From NCBI RefSeq assembly GCF_036898465.1, contig NZ_JARUMJ010000001.1, positions 806,001-870,000 of the forward strand: DNA of 64,000 nt, given 5' to 3'. Below are positions 1 through 8,630 of the stretch, piece after piece. The position numbers and the translations under genes are program-made. Within the stretch, counting starts at the first letter, position 1. Every line of letters begins with the position of its first letter. The notes under the pieces were generated by a model that had not been told where the DNA came from, ran no database searches, and saw only the letters and a program-made list of their open reading frames with translations. Source of the stretch: Streptomyces sp. B21-105. GTDB taxonomy: Bacteria > Actinomycetota > Actinomycetes > Streptomycetales > Streptomycetaceae.

Positions 1-1
1 C

Positions 2-469
2 ATCCCGGTGGACCGCAACCAGGGCGAGACGGCGTACCAGCACGCGCTGGACTCGCTGCGTTCCGGCGAGATCGTCGGGGTCTTCCCCGAGGCGACCATC
101 TCCCAGTCGTTCACGCTGAAGAGCTTCAAGTCCGGCGCGGCCCGGATGGCCCAGGAGGCGGGCGTACCGCTGATCCCGGTGGCCCTTTGGGGTACGCAGC
201 GGCTCTGGACCAAGGGCCACCCGCGCAACTTCAAGCGCAGCCACACTCCGATCACCATCCGCGTCGGCGAGGCCATCGAGGCCTCACGCGACAAGTACGC
301 GGGCGCCATCACCCGTCAGCTGCGCGAGCGCGTCCAGGAGTTGCTGGAGGCCGCTCAGCGCGCCTACCCGGTACGCCCCAAGGACGCGCACGACACCTGG
401 TGGATGCCGGCCCATCTGGGCGGGACCGCGCCCACTCCGGAGCAGGTGCGCGCGGCCGAGGCGCGCTGA
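2..469 (+). CDS. PlsC-type lysophospholipid acyltransferase, C-terminal part (5' end outside window)
   Basis: The frame is open from base 2, so the gene begins before the window; about 155 C-terminal residues are visible. The block FPEATIS matches the PlsC acyltransferase motif FPEG(T/S), and the following basic stretch plus VPLIPVALWGTQRLW is the usual core strand ahead of the C-terminal part. In this family the enzyme transfers a fatty acyl group from acyl-CoA or acyl-ACP to lysophosphatidate or a related lysolipid at the membrane. The catalytic HX4D box lies upstream of the window and cannot be checked. The end WWMPAHLGGTAPTPEQ is typical of Streptomyces PlsC-like proteins. A hairpin follows about 50 bases after the stop. 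Confidence 0.85.
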   Translation: MPVDRNQGETAYQHALDSLRSGEIVGVFPEATISQSFTLKSFKSGAARMAQEAGVPLIPVALWGTQRLWTKGHPRNFKRSHTPITIRVGEAIEASRDKYAGAITRQLRERVQELLEAAQRAYPVRPKDAHDTWWMPAHLGGTAPTPEQVRAAEAR

Positions 470-518
470 GGCCCGCCCCGCCCTGATTCGGCGCCGCTCT
501 TCGGCGCCCTTCTTCGAC

Positions 519-546
519 GTCGACCCTCTCCGCGGAGAGGGCCGAC
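519..546. terminator. Bidirectional terminator hairpin between convergent genes
   Basis: CCCTCTCCGCGGAGAGGG (524-541) is a perfect palindrome flanked by GTCG and CGAC, giving a long GC stem followed by TTTT on the + strand. It lies between the convergent acyltransferase and transglutaminase-like genes. A second short GGCGCC palindrome pair lies just before it (490-508). Confidence 0.6.
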
Positions 547-596
547 GCGTTTTCCGGGAGTGAACCAAAGTGCGCCGTGGCGCGCGCCGACGGGGC

Positions 597-1199
597 TCAC
601 AGCGCGGCGGGCAGGTTCTTCCACAGCCGCGGCCGGTCGGCAGCGCTGCGCAGCGCTTCGAGGACGCCGGGATGCGGCGCGGCGTAGAGGCCGGGGTAGT
701 CCACCTCGCCGACGTCGGCGTCGGGGACGAAGGCCAGCCGTTCGCCGTCCAGGGAGAACCGCGCGTCCACGCCCGGTTTGTTGCCCCGCGGGTCCTGGCG
801 GTGCCACGCCCCGCGGAAGCGCACCGCGACGAGTCCGTGCAGGACGTGCCCGCCATCCCCGTCGCCCTCGTCGCGCGCCAGCTGCTGATAGCACAGCGCG
901 GTCGGGATGTCCTCGGCCCGCAGCAGCGCGGCCAGCGCGTGGGCCTTGGCGTAGCAGATGCCCGTCCGCTGCTCCAGGACGTCCGAGGCGCGCCAGGTCA
1001 CCCGCGGGTCTTCGGCGTCCTGCGAGTGGGGGACGGCGTCGCGCACGAACTCAAAAGCCAGTCGTGCATAGGAATACGAGTCCTCGGCTTCCCGCGCGAG
1101 GCGTCCGGCGGTGGCCCGCACCACCGGGTGGCCGTGGTCGATGACCTCGTCGGCAGCCAGATAGGCGGACAGGTCGGGGTTCTCCTGGATCAGCTCCAT
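597..1199 (-). CDS. Transglutaminase-like domain protein
   Basis: A 200-residue cytosolic protein with the papain-like transglutaminase core. The nucleophile is Cys82 in QRTGICYAKAHALAALL, followed by His121 in HGLVAV and Asp136 in RQDPRG, which together form the Cys-His-Asp triad. Members of this family act as peptidases or amide hydrolases more often than as cross-linking enzymes, and the substrate cannot be told from sequence. ATG at 1199 is chosen because a TTGACG-18-TATGCT promoter places the transcription start within about two bases of it. A GTG at 1226 would lie inside that promoter. The upstream neighbour is the threonine aldolase gene, transcribed separately. Confidence 0.8.
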   Translation of the reverse strand: MELIQENPDLSAYLAADEVIDHGHPVVRATAGRLAREAEDSYSYARLAFEFVRDAVPHSQDAEDPRVTWRASDVLEQRTGICYAKAHALAALLRAEDIPTALCYQQLARDEGDGDGGHVLHGLVAVRFRGAWHRQDPRGNKPGVDARFSLDGERLAFVPDADVGEVDYPGLYAAPHPGVLEALRSAADRPRLWKNLPAAL

Positions 1200-1207
1200 G
1201 GCGGGAG

Positions 1208-1237
1208 AGCATAGGAAAACGATCACCTGAACGTCAA
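1208..1237 (-). promoter_or_regulatory. Leaderless-type promoter of the transglutaminase-like gene
   Basis: On the minus strand, TTGACG (1237-1232), an 18-base spacer and TATGCT (1213-1208) fit a vegetative sigma promoter. The predicted start is about two bases before the ATG at 1199, so the mRNA would have almost no leader. No Shine-Dalgarno sequence is visible, which agrees. Confidence 0.55.
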
Positions 1238-1311
1238 TGAGTTTTCATAGGATCGCATACCTATGCAGAAATTCCGACGCCCTGGCGCCCTGGCGCTCGA
1301 TGCAAGAGGCC

Positions 1312-2382
1312 CTACCGGGCCATCTCCTCCTTGAGTGCGGCGACGAACGCGTCCACGTCCTCCTCGGTCGTGTCGAACGCGCACATCCACCGCACGTCGC
1401 CCGCCGCCTCGTCCCAGAAGTAGAACCGGAACTTCTTCTGCAGCCGCTCGCTCACGTCGTGCGGAAGCCGTGCGAAGACGCCGTTGGACTGCACCGGGTA
1501 AAGGATCTCCACACCGTGCACGGCCCGCACGCCCTCGGCGAGGCGCTGCGCCATCTCGTTGGCGTGGCGTGCGTTGCGCAGCCACAGGTCCTTGGCGAGC
1601 AGCGCCTCCAACTGCACCGACACGAAGCGCATCTTGGAGGCGAGCTGCATGGACAGCTTGCGCAGGTGCTTCATACGGCGCACGGCGTCCGGGTCGATGA
1701 CCACGACGGCCTCGCCGAACAGCGCGCCGTTCTTGGTGCCGCCCAGGGACAGGATGTCCACGCCGACCGCGTTGGTGAACGTCCGCATCGGGACGTCCAG
1801 GGAGGCGGCCGCGTTGGCTATCCGGGAGCCGTCGAGGTGGACCTTCATGCCGTGCTCGTGGGCGTGGTCGCAGATCGCGCGGATCTCGTCGGGCGTGTAG
1901 AGCGTGCCGAGTTCCGTGCTCTGGGTGATCGAGACGACCTGCGGCATCGCCCGGTGCTCGTCCTCCCATCCCCAGGCCTGCCGGTCGATCAGCTCGGGCG
2001 TGAGCTTGCCCTCGGGCGTGGGGACGGTGAGCAGCTTGAGGCCGCCCATGCGCTCGGGTGCGCCGCCCTCGTCCACGTTGATGTGGGCGCTCTCGGCGCA
2101 GATCACCGCGCCCCAGCGGTCGGTGACCGCCTGGAGCGCCACGACGTTGGCCCCGGTGCCGTTGAAGACCGGGAAGGCCTCCGCCGTGGACCCGAAGTGG
2201 CTGCGGACGATCTGCTGGAGGTTCCCCGTGTAGTCGTCCTCGCCGTACGCCACCTGATGGCCGCCGTTGGCCAGGGCCAGGGCGGCCATCACCTCCGGGT
2301 GGGCCCCAGCGTAGTTGTCGCTGGCGAAGCCGCGCACCTCGGGGTCATGACGCCGACGGGCGTCGGTCTTCGCAGGGTTCAC
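1312..2382 (-). CDS. Low-specificity L-threonine aldolase family protein
   Basis: A 356-residue PLP-dependent fold-type I enzyme. The N-terminus RGFASDNYAGAHPEVM and the block HLDGSRIANAAASL are characteristic of threonine aldolases, and SLGGTKNGALFGEAVV contains the PLP-binding lysine. The family cleaves L-threonine or allo-threonine to glycine and acetaldehyde, or related beta-hydroxy amino acids. Start is GTG at 2382, which overlaps the stop of the upstream dehydrogenase as GTGA, so the two are translationally coupled. The pair follows a DUF6421 gene in the same direction. The true substrate is not evident; some relatives act on other hydroxy amino acids. Confidence 0.9.
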   Translation of the reverse strand: MNPAKTDARRRHDPEVRGFASDNYAGAHPEVMAALALANGGHQVAYGEDDYTGNLQQIVRSHFGSTAEAFPVFNGTGANVVALQAVTDRWGAVICAESAHINVDEGGAPERMGGLKLLTVPTPEGKLTPELIDRQAWGWEDEHRAMPQVVSITQSTELGTLYTPDEIRAICDHAHEHGMKVHLDGSRIANAAASLDVPMRTFTNAVGVDILSLGGTKNGALFGEAVVVIDPDAVRRMKHLRKLSMQLASKMRFVSVQLEALLAKDLWLRNARHANEMAQRLAEGVRAVHGVEILYPVQSNGVFARLPHDVSERLQKKFRFYFWDEAAGDVRWMCAFDTTEEDVDAFVAALKEEMAR

Positions 2383-3125
2383 GGCTTCTCGGTGAGCCAC
2401 AGACGCTGTCCGTTCACTTCCTGGGCGGACTTCTCCCAGACGCCGGTGATGGCCTCGGCCAGGTCCTTGACGTCCGTGAAGCCCGCGAACTTCGCGTTGG
2501 GGCGGTCGGCGCGCATCGCGTCGTGCACCAGCGCCTTCACCACCAGGATCGCAGCCGCGGAGGTGGGCCCCTCTGCGCCCCCTGCCTTGCGGAAGGCGTC
2601 GGCGAGGGCGAGGGTCCAGGCCTCGGCGGCGGCCTTGGCGGCGGCGTACGCGGCGTTGCCCGCGGTGGGCTTCGACGCCCCGGCGGCGCTGATCAGCACG
2701 TACCGGCCGATCTCGCTGCGCTGGAGGGCCTCGAAGAAGGCCAGCGAGGTGTGCTGCACGGTCTTGACGAGCAGCAGTTCCAGGAAGTCCCAGTCGTCCA
2801 GGCTGGTCTTGATGAACGTCTCGCTCCCCCGCCAGCCGCCGACGAGGTGGACCACGCCGTCGATCCGGCCGAAGTCCTTCTCGACGCGCTGCGCCCAGTC
2901 CCGGGTCGAGTCCAGGTCGAGCAGGTCGACCGGCTCGCCGGTGACGGTGGCGCCGCCGGCCCCGTAGCGGGCCGCGTCGACGGCCTCCGCCAGGCGCTCG
3001 GGATCGTTGTCCGCGCCGACGACGGTCGCGCCGGCCTCGGCCAGCCTGAGCAGCGCCGCCCGGCCGGCGGGTCCGCCCGCGCCGGCCACCGCGACCACCG
3101 CACCGCTGAGAACCCCGTTCCCCAT
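2379..3125 (-). CDS. Short-chain dehydrogenase/reductase (SDR)
   Basis: A 248-residue Rossmann-fold oxidoreductase. The cofactor loop is AVAGAGGPAGRAALLRLAEAG, a GxGGxxG-like variant, and the acidic residue at the end of strand 2 (VVGADN) suggests NAD(H) preference. The catalytic Ser is in LISAAGASK, but the usual YxxxK is represented by AAYAAAKAAAEAW (Tyr and Lys four apart). ATG at 3125 follows AGGAGG at an eight-base spacing. It overlaps the aldolase by 4 bp, so both enzymes probably act on the same metabolite, for example oxidation or reduction next to a retro-aldol step. The substrate is unknown. Confidence 0.85.
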   Translation of the reverse strand: MGNGVLSGAVVAVAGAGGPAGRAALLRLAEAGATVVGADNDPERLAEAVDAARYGAGGATVTGEPVDLLDLDSTRDWAQRVEKDFGRIDGVVHLVGGWRGSETFIKTSLDDWDFLELLLVKTVQHTSLAFFEALQRSEIGRYVLISAAGASKPTAGNAAYAAAKAAAEAWTLALADAFRKAGGAEGPTSAAAILVVKALVHDAMRADRPNAKFAGFTDVKDLAEAITGVWEKSAQEVNGQRLWLTEKP

Positions 3126-3142
3126 GGTCTTCGCCTCCTGAG

Positions 3143-3181
3143 CAGTGTTCTGCCCCGCGGTGCCCCGTGGAACAGTGTTCT
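3143..3181. promoter_or_regulatory. Paired direct repeat CAGTGTTCT upstream of the SDR gene
   Basis: CAGTGTTCT occurs at 3143-3151 and 3173-3181, exactly 30 bases apart, which is close to three helical turns. The repeats sit just upstream of the SDR ribosome binding site. The phase suggests a repressor or activator contacting one DNA face, but no regulator is assigned. Confidence 0.35.
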
Positions 3182-3200
3182 CGTGTTCGCAGGTCGCCAT

Positions 3201-4599
3201 TCACGCGGCGATCCGCTCGGCGCCGTCCGCCGTGATGCCCTGGTGGAGGCCGATCCACGGTTCTTCAGCTTCTTGGACATGTGCCTCATAGAACATGCTC
3301 AGCGGAAATCGTCGGGAAGCACGTCATCGACGAGCCTGCGCGGCGGCTGGGTCAGGTCGAGGGCGTCGGGACCCTTGGCCCACTTGGAACCCGGTGCGGG
3401 GCGAGATAGGTCGAGACCAGCTCGTAGCCGGCGAACCAGTGCACGAGCTTGGGGGCGGGTCGATGCCGTCGCGGTACAGCGTCTCGATCTCGCGCACAGC
3501 TGGTTGGTGACCTGCGGGGCGCGCTCCCAGTCGATGTGCAGCCGGTTGTCGGTCCAGCGGACGACCCCGTGCTTGTGCAGGTAGGCGAAGAGCAGCTGGC
3601 CGCCGAGGCCTCGTAGTTGCGCACGCGCTCACCGGTGACCGGGAAGCGGAACATGCGGTCGAAGAGCACCGCGTACTGCACGTCGCGGGCCTTCGGAACG
3701 CCGTCGGCCTGCAGTTTCACGGCCTCCTTGAAGGCGGTGAGGTCGCAGCGCAGCTCCTCCAGGCCGTACATTCCAGAACGGCTGGCCTGCTTGATCATGA
3801 ACGGTCGAAGGCAGGTCGCCATGGCTGTGGGGTGCGGTCGTGGACCCATGTCCCACAGCACGAAGGCCTCCTCGCACCGCTTCTGGTCGTGCACCATCTC
3901 GGCGACGTCCCTCGGGCAGCTCCAGGCCAGATGTCGACGGCGGCGTCCGTCACGCGGCGGAAGCGGGCGGCCCTCGCGGTCGCAGAAGATGCCACCCCAG
4001 GAGAAACGTTCCGGCGCTTCCCGGACGGCGATGGTCTCCGGGAACAGGACGGCCGAGTTGGTGTCGTAGCCGAGGTGAAGTCCTCGAAGGTGATGCCGCA
4101 GAACAGCGGGTTGTCGTTGCGGGTGCGCTCCAGCTCGGCCAGCCAGTCCGGCCAGACCATGCGCAGGACGACCGCTTCCCAGGTTGCGGTCGGGTTGCCG
4201 TTCTGCGTGTACATCGCGAAGACGACCAGGTGCTGGAGGCCGTCCGCGCGGCTCGTGGCGGGCTGGAAGGCCAGCAGCGAGTCGAGGAAGTCCGGCACCC
4301 CGAAACCGCCCTCGGCCCACATCCGCAGGTCCTTGACCAGGGCGCGGTGGTAGTCGGCGTCGTGCGGGAGGAGCGGGGACAGCTCCTCGACGGCCTCGAC
4401 CACCCGGTGGACGGTCCTCTCGGCCTCGCCGCGCGACGGAGCGCCCTCGGCCGAGAAGTCGATCGACCCGTCCTTCGACTGCCAGGGCCGGACCTGCTCC
4501 ACGGCATCCTTGAGCACGCGCCACGCCGGATGCCCCACCACCCTGGACGCCGGAGGAACCTGCTCCCCCGATGCTGCCTGCACAAGAATTTCCGTCCAT
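3201..4599 (-). pseudogene. DUF6421 family protein, broken by several frameshifts
   Basis: Pieces of one protein of about 465 residues are readable in all three minus-strand frames. These include EILVQAASGEQVPPASRVV near the start, YDTNSAVLFPETIAVREAP, PERFSWGGIFCDRE, MVHDQKRCEEAFVLWDM, MYGLEELRCDLTAFKEAVK, MFRFPVTGERVRNY, LVHWFAGYELVSTYLAPH and FPLSMFYEA. These match the Streptomyces DUF6421 family, of unknown function. Start ATG (4599) follows GGAGG, but one extra base already shifts the frame at codon 2, and at least six more shifts follow. The last frame ends GITADGAERIAA at a TGA at 3201. It lies 75 bp upstream of the SDR-aldolase pair and was probably its first gene. Sequencing error is as likely as true inactivation. 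Confidence 0.8.
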
Positions 4600-4776
4600 G
4601 TCCCATCCTCCGCTGAAGAACCTCGCGTCTGCACACCGTAGGCATATGAGGTTTCCTTCAGCAAGTGACCCCTCGGGAAAATATCCTGCCCAGCCGCTCA
4701 TTCGCCGCACTTTTTCCTGTGTGCCATCGAGGAGTGTCGGCTTCCGGCAGAGCAGGGCGGGTAGGGAACACGTCGG

Positions 4777-4812
4777 TGCGCACACACCTGCGCACACACC
4801 TGCGCACAGACC
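4777..4812. repeat. 12-bp tandem repeat, three copies
   Basis: TGCGCACACACC is repeated at 4777-4788 and 4789-4800, with a one-base variant (TGCGCACAGACC) at 4801-4812. It lies in the divergent spacer between the DUF6421 and glycerophosphodiesterase remnants, just upstream of the latter's probable start. Confidence 0.8.
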
Positions 4813-4835
4813 TGTCCTCGGAAGCGAGTCACGTC

Positions 4836-5516
4836 TTGAACTTCGTCACCATCGGTCACCGTGGAGTCATGGGCGTCGAGCCCGAGAACACCCTGCGCTC
4901 CTTCGTCGGCCGCCGAGCAGGCCGGCCTCGACGCCATCGAACTCGACCTGCACCTGAGCAAGGACGGCGCCCTCGTGGTCATGCACGATCCCGAGGTGGA
5001 CCGCACGACCGACGGCACCGGCCCCATCGCCGACCAGACGCTCGCGGAACTGCGCACACTCGACGCCGGCCGCGGGGAACGCGTCCCGCGGTTCGAGGAG
5101 GTGCGGGACGTCGTACAGGCGCCGCTCCAGGCCGAGATCAGGACGTACAGGCGGCGCGGGCGCTGGCGGAGGTGATGCTCGCACGGGACCTCGTGCGGCG
5201 GGTGAGGTGTCCTCCTTCCACGACGAGGCCGTCGCGGAGGTCGCCCGGCTGGTGCCCGGGGTGCGCACCGCGTCATCGGTAGCCGCTACGGCCTCGACAT
5301 CGTGGACCGGGCCGTCGCGGCCGGCGCCGCGACGGTCTGCCTCAATCTTCGTCTGCTCACCCTGGAGATCGTCGAGGAGGCACGCAAGCGCGACCTGCGG
5401 ATCATCGCTGGGTGGTGAACACGCAGGAACAGTTGCGGCTGGTACGCGCCCTGGAGCTGGACGGCGCGACGACCGACTACCCGGACATCAGGCGCACCGG
5501 CCGGTTCACCGCCTGA
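4836..5516 (+). pseudogene. Glycerophosphodiester phosphodiesterase, frameshifted
   Basis: The GDPD signature is clear: TIGHRGVMGVEPENTLRSF (catalytic His-Arg and the Glu-Asn pair), then AGLDAIELDLHLSKDGALVV with the metal-binding ELD, and VMHDPEVDRTTDGTG with the second catalytic His. Later pieces are ARALAEVMLARDLVRR, SSFHDEAVAEVARLVPGVRT, SRYGLDIVDRAVAAGAATV, WVVNTQEQLRLVRALELD and GATTDYPDIRRTGRFTA before TGA. These sit in different frames, so at least four single-base shifts occur. An intact enzyme would cut glycerophosphodiesters to glycerol-3-phosphate and an alcohol, and would be a cytosolic form since no signal peptide is seen. Start is taken as TTG at 4836, as in the family (LNFVTIGHRG); this choice is uncertain. 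Confidence 0.8.
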
Positions 5517-5561
5517 GCGAAAGCCGTGTGGAGCCGTACGGTCCATGCGCGGTGGTGTGCT

Positions 5562-6119
5562 CAGGCCCGCGGGTCGGCGAGCGGCTCGGCCAGCTCCTTG
5601 ACCAGCAGCTCGAACTGGAGGTCGTCGCGGCGCGGAACGCCGAAACGCTCGTCGCCGTACGGGAAGGGGTCATGCGTCCCGTACGGCGGTAGCCGCGCCG
5701 CTCGTACCAGGCGATGAGGTCCTCGCGGACGGAGATCACCGTCATGTGCATCTCGTCGACGCCCCAGTCCTCCGGGCCTGCCGCTCGGCCTCCGCCATGA
5801 CCTTCCTGCCGAGACCGGCGCCCTGCACCGTGGGGCTCACGGCGAACTGCCGAAGTAGGCGTGGTCGCCGCGGTGGGCGAGCTGGCAGCAGGCGACCAGT
5901 CGGCCGTCCTGCTCGACGGTGACCAGCCGGCTGTCGGGCGCCTCGAGGACCGCGCGCACGCCTTCGGGATCGGTGCGCTGCCCCTCGAGGATGTCCGCTC
6001 GTCGTCCACCCGGCCCGGCTGGAGTCTCCGCGGTAGGCGGACTCGATGAGGGCGACGAGCTCGTACACGTCCGCGTCGGTGGCGGTTCGGAAGACGAAGT
6101 CGGTGGCGGCGGTGTCCAT
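5562..6119 (-). pseudogene. GNAT family N-acetyltransferase, frameshifted
   Basis: Starts MDTAATDFVFRTATDADVYELVALIESAYRG from ATG at 6119, which is a typical GNAT N-terminus. After frame changes the acetyl-CoA loop reads FAVSPTVQGAGLGRKVM (consensus Q/RxxGxG/A), followed by EMHMTVISVREDLIAWYERRGYRRTG, the strand 5/helix 4 region of the fold. The C-terminus ELLVKELAEPLADPRA ends at a TGA at 5562. At least four shifts separate these blocks. An intact protein of about 185 residues would acetylate a small molecule or peptide amine; the substrate is unknown. It is convergent with the glycerophosphodiesterase remnant. Confidence 0.75.
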
Positions 6120-6195
6120 GCGGGCGGTCTCTGCTCTCTGACACGGGCTGGGGCTTGCCCGAGCCTAACCCCGTCCGGCTACTAGCGCCGGCCGC

Positions 6196-6603
6196 ATGGT
6201 GCATGTACTGAGCAGCAGGATCCTGCTCCGACCGCCGATCCCGAGCGTTCCCGCGTCTTCTACGGCGAGCAGCTGGGTCTGGCCGTCTGCCGTGAGTTCG
6301 GCACGGGCCCGGACCGGGGACGGTCTACTTCCTCGGCGGCGGCCACCTGGAACTGTCGGGCCGGGCCGAGAACCCGCCCGCGGGCCGAGCGCGCCGGCCC
6401 CCCCCGTGCGCCTGTGGCTCCAGTGGCGGACGCCGCGGCGGCACACGACGAGCTGCGGGCGAAGGGCGTCGAGATCGCGCGTCCGCCGGTGAAGGAGCCC
6501 TGGGGACTGATCGAGCTGTGGATCGCGGGACCCGGACGGGATCCCCGTCGTGCTCGTGGGAAGTACCGGCGGACCACCCGATGCGGTACCGGCGGGCATC
6601 TGA
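6196..6603 (+). pseudogene. VOC (glyoxalase/bleomycin-resistance fold) protein, frameshifted
   Basis: The first residues MVHVLSSRILLRP are followed, one frame over, by RVFYGEQLGLAV and TVYFLGGGHLELSG, and then by ADAAAAHDELRAKGVEIARPPVKEPWGLIELWI. That last block is the typical second half of a single-domain VOC protein, where strand pairs carry the metal-binding Glu. The end is either DGIPVVLV...AVPAGI before TGA at 6603, or continues as VEVPADHPMRYR in another frame. At least three shifts are present. Function of the intact protein cannot be assigned beyond the fold. Confidence 0.6.
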
Positions 6604-6777
6604 GGGGGCCCTGCAGGACCGGCCCGGTTCCCCGGACGCCGGGGCCAGCGGGCATGCGGCCCCGCTTCCCCTGTCGGGGCTGGTCCGGCTGGCCGGCGGG
6701 GGCGCTGACGTCAGCGGATGCCGTGCGGCCGGGCGGGGCATAGCGGTGCTGAGGGCGGACCTTTTCGGAGGAACGTC

Positions 6778-7545
6778 ATGAAGCTCGAAGCGCCCGTGCC
6801 GGGCGGGGCCCTGCTGGGCCGAGCTGGGGACCGGGTGACCTGGAAGCGGCGAAGCGGTTCTACGCGGAGCTGTTCGGCTGGCGCGCGGAGACGGACCCCC
6901 GGCAGGAGGCCGGCGGCTACTCGGTCGCGCACCCTCGGCGACGCGGCCGTCGCCGCGCTCAGTCCCCGGCACCAGGAGACGCAGCCCTGCGCCTGGAGCG
7001 TGTCGTTCGCCGTGACCGGACGCGGATGTCAGCGCCCGGCTGGTCACGGAGGGCCGGCGGCAAGGTGCTGGCCGGACGATGGACGTCTTCGACGTGGGCC
7101 GGGTTCGTGGTCGTCCTCGATCCCGCGGGGCCGCGTTCCAGTTGTGGCAGGCGCGGGTCCTTTGCCGGCGCCGGCCTGTTCAACGCGCCCGGCTCGCTCG
7201 GCTGGGTCGAGTTGCTGACCCGGTAGCCCGACCGGGCGGAGACCTTTTACACCACGGTCTTCGGCTGGACCGCCACTCGTCGGAGACTACCTGCAGTGGG
7301 CGTCGGCGGCGCGGATTTCGGCGGCATGATCGGGATGGACGACAAGTTCCCGCCCGAGGTGCCCCCGCCTGGCTGCCCTACTTCGCCGTCGCCGACGTGG
7401 ACGCCCGCCTCACAGACCGCCGCCGGGGCGGGCGGCGCCGCGCTCATGGAACCGACCACGGTGCGGGACGGCCCGCGGATCGCCGTACTGCGCGACCCCC
7501 AGGGCGCGGTGTTCGGGGTGTACCGCGGCAGGCCACGACAGATGA
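6778..7545 (+). pseudogene. Two-domain VOC family protein, frameshifted
   Basis: ATG at 6778 follows GGAGG with good spacing and begins MKLEAPVPGG. Repairing frames gives AAKRFYAELFGWRAETDP, VAALSP, DVFDVGRFVVVLDPAGAAFQLWQA, NAPGSLGWVELLTR, FYTTVFGW, GVGGADFGGMIGMDDKFPPEV, YFAVADVDA, AALMEPTTV and RIAVLRDPQGAVFGVYR. This is the common Streptomyces protein of about 255 residues with two VOC modules (each FYxxxFGW...DPxGAxFxLWQ). At least eight single-base shifts break it. Relatives are annotated as hydroxylase or glyoxalase-like without an established substrate. The TGA at 7543-7545 ends the frame GHDR. Confidence 0.75.
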
Positions 7546-7596
7546 ACGCCTGCGCTGCGAGCCGCCGCCCTGGCCGGGCAGCCTCCCGCGCCGCGG

Positions 7597-8339
7597 TCAG
7601 ACGCCCAACGACCGCATCTGCCCCTCCAGTCGGCTGAGCAACTCCCCCAGCAGATCGGCCAGTTCACCCTGGCGTCCGTCGTCCATGGCGGCCAGCGCTG
7701 CGCTCTCTCGTGCGAGCTGCTCAGGGCATGATGCCGTCGACGAGGTCACGCCCCGGCGTCCGTGGAGCCGCAGGTGCGCGACCCGACGGTCCCGGGAGTC
7801 GCCCCGGCGCTCCACCAGGCCGCGTTCGGTGAGCTGCTTGAGGCGCTGTGGTGGACGGCCGCGCCGGAGGAGAAGGTCTCACGGACCAGGTCGCCGGGGG
7901 TCAGCTCCTGGACCCTTGCGGCGCAGTGCGCCGAGCACGTCGAACTCGGGGCGGGTCAGTCCGGCGCGCCGCAGGGGCGCGTCCTCGGCCTGCTGCAGGA
8001 GGGCCGCGCAGCGGTTGACGCGGCCGATGATCTCCATGGGCCCGGGTCCAGATCCGGCCGGACGGCCTGCCACTGCCGGACAACGTCCGACACCGTGTCA
8101 TTCCTCGCCGGGCCGCCGTTCCCGTTCCCGTTCCCGTTTCCGTCGTCGTTCCTGTTTCCGTCGTCGTTCCTGTTTCCGTCGTCGTTTCCGTTCCCGTCGT
8201 CGTTTCCGTTCCTGTTTCCGTTGCCGTCGTCGTTTCCGTTGCTGTTCCTGTTGCTGTTCCTGTTGCCGTTGCCGTTCTTGCTCCCGGACCGCCCGTCGTC
8301 CCCGCCCCCGGCCGCTGCACGCCCCAGCTTCCCCGTCAT
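7597..8339 (-). pseudogene. MarR family regulator with an expanded Asn/Gly/Asp N-terminus, frameshifted
   Basis: The winged-helix regulator reads MEIIGRVNRCAALLQQAED, LRRAGLTRPEFDVLGALRRKG, then, after shifts, LKQLTERGLVERRGDSRDRRVAHLRL, LAAMDDGRQGELADLLGELLSRLEGQMRSLGV. The start is placed at ATG 8339, because GGAGGA stands nine bases upstream and the frame then runs without a stop through MTGKLGRAAAGGGDD, an about 53-residue tract of alternating Asn and Gly/Asp/Arg/Ser, and RNDTVSDVVRQWQAVRPDLDPGP into the known MarR N-terminus. One base shift sits at the GP/ME join (about 8037) and at least two more inside the DNA-binding domain. A shorter start near 8101 is possible. The target genes are unknown; the divergent DUF5134 gene is one candidate. 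Confidence 0.7.
8118..8276. repeat. Hexanucleotide tandem array (about 26 copies)
   Basis: On the minus strand every second codon is AAC and the alternate codons are GGN, GAC, AGG or AGC, so the tract is a degenerate six-base repeat (NNNAAC). The array is in frame with the MarR start at 8339 and with the downstream MarR residues. It codes for a disordered, polar N-terminal extension. Confidence 0.85.
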
Positions 8340-8630
8340 CCGCGTACGTCCTCCGCTCTCGTCTTCGCGTCCCGGCCCAGGAGCAGTCCCTGGCGCCGTG
8401 CCGTCGCGGCGAGCGTACGGTGTCCGGACTGCTCGGCCGGCACGACCCGCTTCTGGGGCCGCTCGCTGCCGCCACTCGCCGGACGCGGCGTCCGCATGCA
8501 CACGCTTTACCCGTGAACGATTTGCCGCGCTCCGCCCGGCGCTCCCCTTGTACCTCCTTGCGCCCGCGTGCGCGCTGCGTGGCATGGGCATCGCATTCGG
8601 TGACTGGCGACGTCGAGCGGGGAGGTGCGC

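Noticed and set aside
2379..3125. The SDR as a CmrA-like reductase for the Pks13-like product
   Set aside because: It is about 50 kb away and coupled to a threonine aldolase, so its role is more likely linked to that enzyme.
8118..8276. CRISPR array or replication iterons
   Set aside because: Units are only six bases, without spacers, and are in frame with a regulator start, so neither fits.
3201..8339. Programmed frameshifting as an explanation for the broken genes
   Set aside because: Shifts are numerous, at varied sequences and without consistent slippery sites or downstream structures, across unrelated genes.
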